Source: CAWEDP01 sp963807925
GTDB lineage: Bacteria > Acidobacteriota > Vicinamibacteria > Vicinamibacterales > CAVVIG01
Assembly (NCBI GenBank): GCA_963807925.1
Contig: CAWEDP010000002.1
Location: 1,116,001-1,180,000, forward strand
Reading direction: 5' to 3'
Length of the DNA: 64,000 nt
The translations under genes were made by a program, and so were the position numbers. The notes under the pieces are model-generated. The model was not told the origin of the DNA. It ran no database searches and was given only the letters and a program-made list of their open reading frames with translations. Shown here piece after piece: positions 22,511 through 34,213 of the stretch. How positions within the stretch are numbered: position 1 is the first letter of the stretch; every line of letters begins with the position of its first letter.

Positions 22511-23551
22511 CTACTTCGGGCCGAACATCAGCACGTGAAACGAGTCGGGGACCGCGGCCGGTCCACGGCCGCGTCCGGCGCCGGGCGCCGGCGGAGGCGC
22601 GTTCGGGTCGGGCGGCTGGAAATCCTGCGCGACCACGTAGATCGTGTGCGTCGCGGGATCGATCGTCATCGTACGGGCGCCCCGCGCCGTCTGAATCGTC
22701 TGCACGACCGACAGCTTGTCGCCCTCGACCTTCGCCGCCGTGATGTTGCCGTCGCCGCACGAGGCGAACACCATCTTCGTGCCAGGATCGTAGGCCGTCG
22801 CGTCGGTGCCGATGCAGATGGGTACGTCGGCAATCACCCTGCCGGTCTTCGCGTCCATCATCACGAGCGCCTTGCCGCCGCCGACGAAGATCCGGTGGCT
22901 CGCCGTATCGATGGCCATGCCGGTCGGACTCGACGCCGGCGCCACGGGCCAGTTGGCGATCACTTTGTGCTGCGCGATGTCGACGACGTCCACCGAGCTC
23001 TGGTCCTCGACGTTGACGAAGACCCGGCCGAGATCGGGATCCGGCTGCGCCGCCTCGCCCAGACCGGCAATCGGGAACGTCGTCACCACTGCGCCGGTGC
23101 CCGCGTTGATCACGGTGACGGACTTGCCGGTGTGATTGATCGCGTAGACTTCCTTCTGTTTCGGTTCGTACGCGATGTAGTCGGGGTTCGCGCCGCCCGA
23201 CGGGACCTTGTTCAGCGTCATCAGCGTCTTCAGGTCGATGATGCCGACCTTGTCTTCCCCGCCGTTGCTGGTGAATCCACGATCGCCCGCCAGCGCGATG
23301 CCGTGGACGCGCGGCGTATCGGCAATCTTGCCGACGATGGCGTTGGTCCCCGTATCGATGACCACGATCTCGGTGCCATGCGTGACATAGAGGCGCTTGC
23401 CCGCGGAGTCGACGGTGAGATAGTCGAACGCCCCCGAGCCGCCGATGTGAATCTCGCCGACCTTGGAGTACCCGCCCGAGGTTCCCTGCTGAGCGAGAGC
23501 GGCGCCGCCGAGCGCAGCCACGAAGCCGAAGACCGCCCATCGAGTCCGCAT
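22511..23551 (-). CDS. Exported YVTN/YncE-like beta-propeller protein
   Basis: A 346-residue secreted protein with a signal peptide ending near GGAALAQQ. Repeated blades have the pattern YxxLYVTHGTEIVVIDTGTN and KVGIIDLKTL, typical of YVTN-type seven-bladed propellers. Near the C-terminus is a Pro/Gly-rich insert (PNAPPPAPGAGRGRG). The start at 23551 has GGAGG four bases upstream. It is the last of three minus-strand genes with the molybdopterin enzyme and the metallo-beta-lactamase-fold protein, though a 147-base gap separates it from the former. Function is unknown. It converges tightly (7 bases) on the P-type ATPase gene. Confidence 0.82.
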   Translation of the reverse strand: MRTRWAVFGFVAALGGAALAQQGTSGGYSKVGEIHIGGSGAFDYLTVDSAGKRLYVTHGTEIVVIDTGTNAIVGKIADTPRVHGIALAGDRGFTSNGGEDKVGIIDLKTLMTLNKVPSGGANPDYIAYEPKQKEVYAINHTGKSVTVINAGTGAVVTTFPIAGLGEAAQPDPDLGRVFVNVEDQSSVDVVDIAQHKVIANWPVAPASSPTGMAIDTASHRIFVGGGKALVMMDAKTGRVIADVPICIGTDATAYDPGTKMVFASCGDGNITAAKVEGDKLSVVQTIQTARGARTMTIDPATHTIYVVAQDFQPPDPNAPPPAPGAGRGRGPAAVPDSFHVLMFGPK

Positions 23552-23698
23552 ACATCCTCCCTTGCCCACGTCCGATCCGCGGCCGGAGCGACGTCGTATC
23601 CTACCCGATCGGCCTCACGAGGGCGCGAACGAACCGCTCCCCGGTCACGCCACCGCCGGCACGGGTCGGCCCGATGGTCTGGTCGACGCGGCCGGCGA

Positions 23699-24856
23699 TC
23701 AGGAGATGGTGAGCTTCCGCGGCTGCTGCGAGTTGTCCTCGAGGAACGTCTTCTTCGTGGCGAGGTCCTCGGCCGTCGGCTGAACCGCTCCGGTGACGTC
23801 GGTGACCCGCGAGACCAGCGTATGGTCGCCCGGCGTGACGCCAGTCCACGCATAGGTGAACAGCTTCCACGAGTACTTGCTCCTGGTCGCCGGATCCAGC
23901 GTCGCCGGCTGCCACGGTCCGTCGTCCACGCGGACTTCGACCGACTTGATCGGGGTGCCGTCGTTCAGCACGACACCCATGACGGTGTACCGTCCGCCGT
24001 CGTGCGACACGCGCGCGATGAACGATTTCAGCTGCATGTGCGTGACCGCCGTTTCGGTCCACTTCATCTCGCCGTCGATCATCTCGCCCCGGAGCGTGCG
24101 ATACCAGCGCGCCTGAAACTTGCCGAGATACTCCTCTTCCTGGGCGTGGATCTGCGACAGCCACTTGACGTTGGCGACGCCGTACCACCCGGGCACGAGC
24201 AGGCGCAACGGCGATCCCTGATGCCGCGTGAGCGGCTCGCCGTTGAGCGCGTACGCCAGGAACGGCTCGCGCGACAGCGCCTTGTCGCGCGACAGACTGC
24301 GCCCGAACTGCTGCTCCACCTTGAACTTCTGCGTGCGGAACTCGACTTCCTCCTCGGCATGATCCGCTCCGAAGAACACGATCTCGCGCGCCTGCTCTTT
24401 CACGCCCGCCCGATCGAGCACCGCGCGCAGCGGCACGCCGGTCCAGCGCCCGTTGCCCGACAGGCCCTGGAGCGGACGCCGGTTCCCCGAGCATTCGAAT
24501 CCCGCGACGAGCTCCGCCTCGCCCATGCGCCGCAGCTCGTCGACCGAGAAGGATCTGGGGTGCTCGACAAGCCCGGAGATCTTCAGGCGATAGGTCGCCA
24601 GATCGACCTCCGGGTGCCCGTAATGCTGCGTCGTGAAGAACTGGTCCTTGGGGGTGAACGGGCCGTCGATCTTCCGCACGTCGATGATGCGGCGATCGGG
24701 CGCGGTCACGAGCGGAAAGCTTTCGGGCATGTCGGTGAACGGCACCAGCACTTCGCTGGCCGCGAGCGCCGGAAACGCCCATTCGGGGACCGCCAGCGCG
24801 GTCAGTCCTGCCGCAACCGACTTCAGCACCTCGCGGCGTGTCTGCGGAATGTTCAT
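23699..24856 (-). CDS. Sulfite-oxidase-family molybdopterin-dependent oxidoreductase
   Basis: A 385-residue enzyme with an N-terminal twin-arginine-like signal (QTRREVLKSVAAGL), predicting folded export with its cofactor. The molybdenum-cofactor domain covers about 65-240, with C122 in GFECSGNRRPLQG as the likely Mo-ligating cysteine. The C-terminal Mo-co dimerisation domain (about 260-380) includes VEVRVDDGPWQPA and SWKLFTYAWTG. The electron acceptor and substrate are unknown. The start at 24856 has GAGG six bases upstream; an in-frame ATG at 24883 overlaps the upstream stop (ATGA) and is the alternative. It is distinct from the SoxC-like enzyme at 51161-52504. Confidence 0.88.
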   Translation of the reverse strand: MNIPQTRREVLKSVAAGLTALAVPEWAFPALAASEVLVPFTDMPESFPLVTAPDRRIIDVRKIDGPFTPKDQFFTTQHYGHPEVDLATYRLKISGLVEHPRSFSVDELRRMGEAELVAGFECSGNRRPLQGLSGNGRWTGVPLRAVLDRAGVKEQAREIVFFGADHAEEEVEFRTQKFKVEQQFGRSLSRDKALSREPFLAYALNGEPLTRHQGSPLRLLVPGWYGVANVKWLSQIHAQEEEYLGKFQARWYRTLRGEMIDGEMKWTETAVTHMQLKSFIARVSHDGGRYTVMGVVLNDGTPIKSVEVRVDDGPWQPATLDPATRSKYSWKLFTYAWTGVTPGDHTLVSRVTDVTGAVQPTAEDLATKKTFLEDNSQQPRKLTIS

Positions 24857-24879
24857 GGCGGTCCTCGCAGTGGTTTCGA

Positions 24880-25776
24880 TCATCGGGTGGTGATCTCGTC
24901 GTACAGCTGTGCAAAGAACTGCGGGCTGAATTGCCAGCCCAGATCGTCGGTCTTGACCGTTGCGGCCAGCTGATCGCGCGCCGTCCCGTTCCTGACCGCG
25001 TCGGAAGCGCGCGACACGAGCGCGGCGAACCGCTCGCGGTACGCCCGCACCTCCGCCTTCGTCTTCGGCTCCCCGCGGCCCGGTATGGCCATGTCGAAAT
25101 CGAGCGCCAGCACGCCATCGAGGACCCGCGTCCACTCCAGCGCGCTCCCTCCGTTGGCAAAGTCGACGATGGGCGCAGCGTCGGTGATTTGGTCGCTGAC
25201 CATCACGAGCTTGGCGTCGGGAAAGTACACCATCGTGTCGTCGCCGGTGTGTCCACGTCCGTACGCGTGCGCTTCCACTTCAACGCCGCCGAGCTTCAGG
25301 ACGTAGTCCTTCGCAAACGTCATCGTCGGGAGACCGGGGATGTCCTTCGTTCGGGGATCGCTGGCCATGCGCGCCTTCAGCGCTTCGAGCGCGACGACCT
25401 GAGCACCGGCGTCGATGAACTTCTGATTATTGCCCACGTGGTCCGGGTGATGGTGAGTGTTGATCACATACTTTACGGGCAGCGGTGACACCGAGGCAAT
25501 CTCTTCGCTCAGACGCCGGTAGGTCTCGTCTCCAGCCAGCTTCGTGTCGACGACGATCAGGCCTTCGGCCGTGACACGGACCACCGTGTTGGCGCCGGCG
25601 CCGGTGATCAGGAACAGCCCCGGCTTGAGCGACCTGATCTTCTCGACGCTTTGGGCCGCCGGCCCGCGGCCGGCGCGGCCGCCACCCTGCGGCGCCGCAG
25701 CCGACCAGGCGACCGACCACACGACAAGAACAATCGTCGCGCCGATCCCCATCCACCTCTGATGACAACCTGTCAT
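24880..25776 (-). CDS. Exported metallo-beta-lactamase-fold hydrolase
   Basis: A 298-residue protein with an N-terminal signal (about 11-28) and a metallo-beta-lactamase fold. The zinc motif THHHPDHVGN has HHHPDH at 108-113, later metal positions lie in GRGHTGDDTMVYFP and VSDQIT, and the end contains IPGRGEPKTKAEV. The best-known relatives are class B-like hydrolases acting in the periplasm; the substrate is not evident. The ATG at 25776 has GGAG seven bases upstream, better than the upstream in-frame codons. It heads the run with the molybdoenzyme and propeller genes. Confidence 0.88.
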   Translation of the reverse strand: MTGCHQRWMGIGATIVLVVWSVAWSAAAPQGGGRAGRGPAAQSVEKIRSLKPGLFLITGAGANTVVRVTAEGLIVVDTKLAGDETYRRLSEEIASVSPLPVKYVINTHHHPDHVGNNQKFIDAGAQVVALEALKARMASDPRTKDIPGLPTMTFAKDYVLKLGGVEVEAHAYGRGHTGDDTMVYFPDAKLVMVSDQITDAAPIVDFANGGSALEWTRVLDGVLALDFDMAIPGRGEPKTKAEVRAYRERFAALVSRASDAVRNGTARDQLAATVKTDDLGWQFSPQFFAQLYDEITTR

Positions 25777-25951
25777 CCTGTGTCTCCATCTGAACGTTGC
25801 GCGGTCACTATGCCACAAGGCCAGACGCGTTGGTGGCTTCGTCATGATGCACGTTTTGCCAAATAATAACGAACACAATCGCTCGTGAAGACTTACACTT
25901 TAGGTAACGTCGAATGGTCGTTCGCGCCTCACGCGTCAGAGAGGAGGCACC

Positions 25952-26254
25952 ATGCGGAAACCGGCAAAGTCCTGGGACGAGCGTCTGATCCAGCGCGTTA
26001 CGGGCGAGTACCTCGAAATGCCGGGTCTGCGCCTCACCACCGCTCAGGCAGAGCACCTGTGGCAACTCGATCATCTGACATGCCAGGGTCTCTTGAGCGC
26101 CCTGACCGATCTCAAGTTCCTCGAGCGCACCTCGGATGGTCGCTACGCCCGTCGGACCGACGGCCCTCCTTCGGTGCTGCCGCGCCAGACGGCCAAGGCG
26201 GACCTCGCGCATCGCCACGGCACGCCGACTGCCGGACGCCGTTTCGCCAGTTGA
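25952..26254 (+). CDS. Hypothetical small protein with a helix-turn-helix-like segment
   Basis: A 100-residue protein. Residues 18-65 (EYLEMPGLRLTTAQAEHLWQ, then LLSALTDLKFLERTSDGRYAR) resemble a winged-helix fold found in many small uncharacterised bacterial proteins. The C-terminal 35 residues are unconserved-looking and basic. A strong GAGGAGG lies four bases before the ATG. It is divergent from the metallo-beta-lactamase-fold gene across about 175 bases that include an unusually AT-rich stretch at 25855-25905, likely holding both promoters. DNA binding is a guess. Confidence 0.65.
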   Translation: MRKPAKSWDERLIQRVTGEYLEMPGLRLTTAQAEHLWQLDHLTCQGLLSALTDLKFLERTSDGRYARRTDGPPSVLPRQTAKADLAHRHGTPTAGRRFAS

Positions 26255-26320
26255 ACGACTGGCGGTTTCCGGCCGCCCTCCAGAGGACGCCGCGCAGCTG
26301 ACCGGACACCTGCGGAATTT

Positions 26321-26352
26321 ACAATTCACCATGGAGAATTCACAATGGTGAG
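26321..26352. repeat. Imperfect 14-bp tandem repeat with overlapping inverted repeat
   Basis: ACAATTCACCATGG (26321-26334) is followed directly by AGAATTCACAATGG (26335-26348), and TCACCAT/ATGGTGA form a 7-bp inverted repeat across 26326-26351. The element is AT-rich compared with its surroundings and ends ten bases before the start of the dihydroorotate-dehydrogenase-like gene, so it could be an operator. No regulator is implied. Confidence 0.35.
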
Positions 26353-26361
26353 TGGAACCGC

Positions 26362-27432
26362 ATGTCCGCTGCCATCGACACCTCCACGACGTATCTCGGG
26401 CTGACGCTGCCGCACCCCTTCATGATCGGCGCGTCGCCGCTCGTCGACCATCTCGACACGGTCCGCCGGCTCGAGGACGCGGGGTGCGCCGCCATCGTCC
26501 TGCATTCGCTGTTCGAAGAGCAAATCACACAGCGCGAGTCCGGGCGCATCCGACACATGGATCCGCTCAACGAGGAATTCGCGCCGGTTCTCGCGTATTT
26601 TCCGGAGCCGGGTCGCTACCCCCTGGGCCCGGACGAGTACCTCGAGCATCTGCGGCGGGTCAAGAGCGCGGTGCGCGCGCCGGTAATCGGGTCGCTCAAC
26701 GGCACTACCGTCGAGCGATGGCTCCAGTTCGCGCGCCTCATCCAGGACGCCGGCGCCGATGCGCTCGAGATCAACCTGTATGAGGTCGTCACCGACCTCG
26801 AGGAGCCGGGGGCGGCCGTTGAGACCGAGCTCAGAACCGTCGTCGACGAGTTGAAGAGCCTGCTGCGGATTCCAATCGCGGTCAAGCTGTCGCCCTTCTA
26901 CACGGCGCTCGGCAACGTGGCGCGCGACCTCGATCGCGCCGGCGCAGACGGCCTGGTCCTGTTCAACCGGTTCTACCAGCCCGATATCGATCTGCGCGAG
27001 ATGGCGGTCGTCCCCCGACTGCAGCTCTCCGACAGCACCGAGCTCCTGCTGCGCCTGCGGTGGCTGGCGATTCTCTCCGGCCGCCTCCAATGCTCGCTCG
27101 CCGCGACGGGCGGGATCGAAACGCCGACCGACGGCATCAAGGCGATCCTCGCCGGTGCGCATGCCGTGCAGATGGTGTCCGCTGTCCTGCGACACGGGCC
27201 GCCCTACTTCACGCTGATGCGCGACGGGCTGGCGCGCTGGATGGAGTCGCGCCAGTTCGCAAGCGTCTCCGACATCCGCGGTCGCCTGAGCCTCAGGAAC
27301 AGTCCGGATCCGAACGCCTTCGAGCGCGCCAATTACCTTCGCACCCTGTCCTCCTGGGCCGAATTGCTCGCCTATCAGATCGCCAGCAAGAGCGCCGAAG
27401 ACGAGGAGCCAGACTCAAAAGAGTCGAAGTAG
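26362..27432 (+). CDS. Dihydroorotate-dehydrogenase-like FMN-binding protein
   Basis: A 356-residue TIM-barrel protein of the PyrD-like family. LGLTLPHPFMIGASPL opens the barrel, PVIGSLNG and DALEINLYEV form central strands, IAVKLSPFYT is an FMN/substrate loop, and AATGGIETPTDG plus GAHAVQMVSA make the phosphate-binding end. It should bind FMN in the cytosol. No other pyrimidine genes lie nearby and there is no iron-sulfur partner, so the true substrate may not be dihydroorotate. The C-terminal tail (about 340-356) is acidic and unconserved. Confidence 0.85.
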   Translation: MSAAIDTSTTYLGLTLPHPFMIGASPLVDHLDTVRRLEDAGCAAIVLHSLFEEQITQRESGRIRHMDPLNEEFAPVLAYFPEPGRYPLGPDEYLEHLRRVKSAVRAPVIGSLNGTTVERWLQFARLIQDAGADALEINLYEVVTDLEEPGAAVETELRTVVDELKSLLRIPIAVKLSPFYTALGNVARDLDRAGADGLVLFNRFYQPDIDLREMAVVPRLQLSDSTELLLRLRWLAILSGRLQCSLAATGGIETPTDGIKAILAGAHAVQMVSAVLRHGPPYFTLMRDGLARWMESRQFASVSDIRGRLSLRNSPDPNAFERANYLRTLSSWAELLAYQIASKSAEDEEPDSKESK

Positions 27433-27492
27433 CCCCCGGGGCGCTGCCCAACCCCGCGTCACCACTGGCCGGTTCCTGCATCTCTCAGGAGG

Positions 27493-28827
27493 ATGGGTCG
27501 CTCTCTTGTCCTCGTCGCCCTCTTTCTGACGCTCGCGTCAGACTTCGCGGTTGCTGCCCAGGAAGCGGTCGCGCTCGACGGGGCCATTCGCGAGGCCCTC
27601 GGCCATAATGCCGCGCTTCGCGCCAGCCGGGCGACGGCGGAAGTCGCCGGCGCGGGGGTCACCGAAGCCCGCTCCGGCTGGTTTCCCCGCGTCTCAGTCA
27701 GCGAGTCGTGGCAGCGGGGCGACCAGCCGGTCTTCGTCTTCAGCTCGTTGCTGTCGTCACGCCGGTTCGGCGCGGCGAACTTCGCGATCGATGCGCTCAA
27801 TCATCCCGATTCCATCGGGTTCTTCCGCACGTCGGTCGGCATCGAACAGACGCTGTTCGACGCGGGGCGGCAGCGGGCCGCCGTCCAGAGCGCGGCGGCA
27901 CGCCAGGAGATGGCCAGCCTCGGCGTAGACGAGGCGGCGGCCGACCTCGTCTTGTCGACCACCCGCACGTTCGGCCGGATCGTCACGGCAAACGCGAGCC
28001 GGCGCGCGGCCGAAAGCGCCGTCGCCGCGGCGCGCGAGGATCTGACGAGCGCGGAGCGGCGACGCGATGCCGGCCTGCTCACGGACGCCGACGTGCTCGC
28101 GCTCGCCACTCACGTCGCCGATGTGCAACAGCGCCTCATCCAGGCGCAGGGCGACGCCGACGTGGCCCGCGCCGAGCTCAGCCGAGCGATGGGACAACCC
28201 ATCGACCGGCCGTTCGACATCGTGGAACCGACAACGCTGGACAGCGCTGCCGATGAACCGACGCCGCTGGACGCGCTGCTGGCCGAGGCCGATCGGGCCA
28301 GGCCCGAGCTGAAACGCGCCGCGGCCGCCAGCCGGCTGGCCGCCGCCGGCCGCGCGGGCGCCCGCTCCGCGTTCTTCCCCCAGGTCGCCGCGCAGGCGGG
28401 ACTCGACGTCAGCGGGACCAGCGTCGCCGATCGCGCCTCGGCCTGGATTGTCGGCGGCGAAGTGCGCTGGATGCTGTCGCTCGGCGGCGCCGAGCGCGCC
28501 CGGCTGGCCGCGGAGTCCGCAGCCGCGACGCGCGCGAGCGCGGAGGCCGACGAGGCGGGGGCGGCCGTGCACGTGGAGGTGGTCACGGCGCTGCGACGGC
28601 TCGAGACGGCCCGGGCGCGCGAGACGGTCGGGCGCACGGCGCTGGATCAGGCGCGGGAGAGCCAGCGGATCCTTCGAGACCGATTCGATGCCGGCATGGC
28701 GCCGGTGGGCGACGTGCTGCGCGCGTCGAGCGCCGTGCTCGACGCCGACGCGCAGCGCACCGCCGCGCTGGTCGATGCCATGGTCGGCGACGCCATGCTG
28801 CGCCGTGCCGTAGGTCGTGAACCGTAA
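27493..28827 (+). CDS. TolC-family outer membrane efflux protein
   Basis: A 444-residue outer-membrane channel subunit with a signal peptide ending near SDFAVAAQ and two repeated TolC (OEP) halves. The first contains ALGHNAALRASRATAEVAGA, and the second has long Ala-rich coiled coils (AETARARETVGRTALDQARE-type pattern). It forms the exit duct for the pump encoded by the next two genes. AGGAGG directly abuts the ATG, an unusually short spacing. The 24-base gap to the adaptor gene suggests one operon through 34207. Confidence 0.9.
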   Translation: MGRSLVLVALFLTLASDFAVAAQEAVALDGAIREALGHNAALRASRATAEVAGAGVTEARSGWFPRVSVSESWQRGDQPVFVFSSLLSSRRFGAANFAIDALNHPDSIGFFRTSVGIEQTLFDAGRQRAAVQSAAARQEMASLGVDEAAADLVLSTTRTFGRIVTANASRRAAESAVAAAREDLTSAERRRDAGLLTDADVLALATHVADVQQRLIQAQGDADVARAELSRAMGQPIDRPFDIVEPTTLDSAADEPTPLDALLAEADRARPELKRAAAASRLAAAGRAGARSAFFPQVAAQAGLDVSGTSVADRASAWIVGGEVRWMLSLGGAERARLAAESAAATRASAEADEAGAAVHVEVVTALRRLETARARETVGRTALDQARESQRILRDRFDAGMAPVGDVLRASSAVLDADAQRTAALVDAMVGDAMLRRAVGREP

Positions 28828-28851
28828 GAGTCCGACAGCCGAGGTTCAGCC

Positions 28852-30005
28852 GTGAAGTCCATTGTCTTCGTCCTGCTGTCCTTCGCGACATTCGCCGTCG
28901 GCTGCGGGACCGCGTCGCGCAGCGCGGCGCCCGAGAGTCCACCGGTCAGCGTTTCCACGAGTCCCGTTGAACTTGCCGACATCTCGTCGTCGTTCGAGGC
29001 CGGTGGCGTCGTGCGGGCCGTCTCGACCGCGATCATTTCGAGCCGGCTGATGTCGCCGGTCGTCAGTGTGCTGGTGCGGCCCGGCGATCGGGTCCATCGC
29101 GGCGCGCCCCTGGTGACGCTCGACGCCCGGGAAGTCACGGCGAATCGCGCCCGGGCGGCGGGCTCGCTGACGAGCGCCGTGGAAGCGGCCAGGGCGGCGG
29201 AATCCGACGTCCGGGCCGCCGAAGCCGTCGTCACGCTGGCCCGCGCGACCCACGATCGCGTTCGCTCGCTTCACGAAAAGCGCTCGGCCACGTCGCAGGA
29301 GCTCGATCAGGCGGTGGCCGCCCTCGATGGCGCCGGAGCGCACCTGAACGGCGCGCGCGCGCGTGCGGCCTCCGCGAGTGCCGCACGCGACGCCGCGCAG
29401 GCTGCCGTGGATGCTGCCGCCATTGCCACTTCCTACACCATCCTCACCGCGCCCTTCGACGGCGTGGTCACGGAGCGATCGGTCGATTCAGGATCGATGG
29501 CCACGCCGGGGACGCCTCTCATGACCGTCGAAGACACGACCGGATTCCGGTTGGAGGTGCCGCTCGACGAGGCCCGCGCGCGACAGGTGGCCATCGGGCA
29601 GACGGCCGACGTGGCCCTGGACGTCACCAGCGGGTCGCCGGAGCGGTGGACTCGGGCGCGCGTGGCGGAGGTGGCGCGGGTCGATGCGGCATCACACAGC
29701 TTCGTGCTCAAGCTGGACCTGCCTCACGACGCCGGGCTGCGATCGGGCCTGTTCGGGCGCGCGCGGTTCGCCGGGCCGGCGCGTCGTCGGTTGACGGTGC
29801 CGCCGTCGGCTGCCGTGCGGCGCGGCCAGCTGACCTTCGTGTTCGTCGTGGATGCGGACAACCGCGCCCGGCTGCAGCCGGTCTCGGCCGGCGTGACGGA
29901 GTCCGATCGACTCGAAGTCCTCGCCGGCGTCCGCGAGCACGACCGCGTCGTCACCGAGCCGGCTGCGTCGCTGGTGGACGGCGCACGCGTCACGGGAGTC
30001 GAGCG

Positions 30006-30009
<4 letters not shown>
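28852..30009 (+). CDS. RND efflux periplasmic adaptor (membrane fusion protein)
   Basis: A 385-residue HlyD/AcrA-like adaptor. The lipobox FAVGC gives a lipidated Cys18. A biotinyl-lipoyl-like strand ([20 protein letters not shown]) is followed by an alpha-helical hairpin (about 85-190), then the second lipoyl half ([20 protein letters not shown]) and beta-barrel and membrane-proximal domains. It joins the RND pump to the TolC channel. The start is a GTG with GAGG seven bases upstream. The stop overlaps the pump start (ATGA at 30006-30009). Confidence 0.93.
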
Positions 30010-33218
<3,209 letters not shown>

Positions 33219-33222
<4 letters not shown>

Positions 33223-33428
33223 CTGTCGAACCGATGCTGCGTCTGATCGCCGGCGTGTTTGTCAGCGCCAGCGTGCTGCTGGGCCTGTTCGTCCACCCCT
33301 ACTTCCTGTGGTTCACGCTCTTCGTCGGGTTGAACCTGGCGCAATCGGCCCTCACGAACTGGTGTCCGATGATGACGATCCTGCGTCGCGCCGGGGTGCG
33401 AGAGATCGCCGCACACGCGCGGACGTGA
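33219..33428 (+). CDS. YgaP-like/DUF2892 small membrane protein
   Basis: A 69-residue protein with two hydrophobic helices ([17 protein letters not shown] and [18 protein letters not shown]), followed by [14 protein letters not shown]. This matches the YgaP transmembrane domain family, often found alone or fused to rhodanese domains; the conserved Cys in NWCP is typical. The role is unknown. Its ATG overlaps the RND stop (ATGA), placing it in the efflux operon, and its own stop overlaps the next GTG. Confidence 0.85.
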
Positions 33429-34207
33429 ATCGCGAGCGCCCGGGGCGGCAGATGGGCGACGAGGTTTCACTCGACGGCCTGTGGCATTCCGCGCCCGCGC
33501 CGGCGGGCGTCTTTTCGCGACAGCACATCGAGACGCTGCCCGAACCCGCACGCCGGCTCCTCGAACACGCGATTGCGCCCGGAACGCCGCTCGCATCCGC
33601 CGTCCGGCTGCAGATGCACGGCGAGATCAAGCTCGGACGCTGGCTCCCGTTTCGCGCCTCGCAGGTCATCCGGCGCGACGGGAACATGCTGTGGAGAGCG
33701 ACGATGAACCCGTGGGGCGTTCCGCTGTTTCGCGGGTTCGACCGCCTCGTGGACGGCGCGGGCGAGATGCAATGGAAGCTGCTCGGGCTCGTTCCGGTGG
33801 TCACGGCCTCGGGCCCGGACATCACCCACTCGGCGGCCGGTCGTGCCCGGGCGGAATCGATCTGGCTGCCGTCGCTGCTCTGCGGCAACGAGGTGTCCTG
33901 GACCTCGACGGACCCGTCCCACGCCACGGCGACCGTCAGCGTCGCCGGCGCGACCTCGCCGGTGGATTTCGCGATCGACGGGCACGGGCGGCTGAGTGCC
34001 GTGCGGGTGTCGCGCTGGGGCAATCCGCCGCCCGAGCCCGGGCGTTTCCAATCGGTCGATTTCGGCGGCGTCCTGGAGGAGGAACGGACGTTCGCCGGCT
34101 ATACGATTCCCGTGCGCGTGCGTGTCGGCTGGCACATCGGGTCGCCGCGGTTCGCATCGGAGGGCGAATTCTTCCGGGCGACGATCGACGAAGCGGCGTT
34201 CCGGTGA
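33425..34207 (+). CDS. DUF6544-like hypothetical protein
   Basis: A 260-residue soluble-looking protein with no signal peptide. Landmarks are LPEPARRLLEHAIAPGTPL, LQMHGEIKLGRWLPFRASQV, GMLWRATMN-like and WLPSLLCG strands, and a C-terminal VRVGWHIGSPRFASEGEFFR. The arrangement fits the DUF6544 family, whose function is unknown. The GTG start at 33425 overlaps the upstream stop (GTGA); an ATG at 33452 is possible. It is the last gene of the efflux operon and converges on the diadenylate cyclase gene six bases away. Confidence 0.7.
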   Translation: MNRERPGRQMGDEVSLDGLWHSAPAPAGVFSRQHIETLPEPARRLLEHAIAPGTPLASAVRLQMHGEIKLGRWLPFRASQVIRRDGNMLWRATMNPWGVPLFRGFDRLVDGAGEMQWKLLGLVPVVTASGPDITHSAAGRARAESIWLPSLLCGNEVSWTSTDPSHATATVSVAGATSPVDFAIDGHGRLSAVRVSRWGNPPPEPGRFQSVDFGGVLEEERTFAGYTIPVRVRVGWHIGSPRFASEGEFFRATIDEAAFR

Positions 34208-34213
34208 CGGGCG

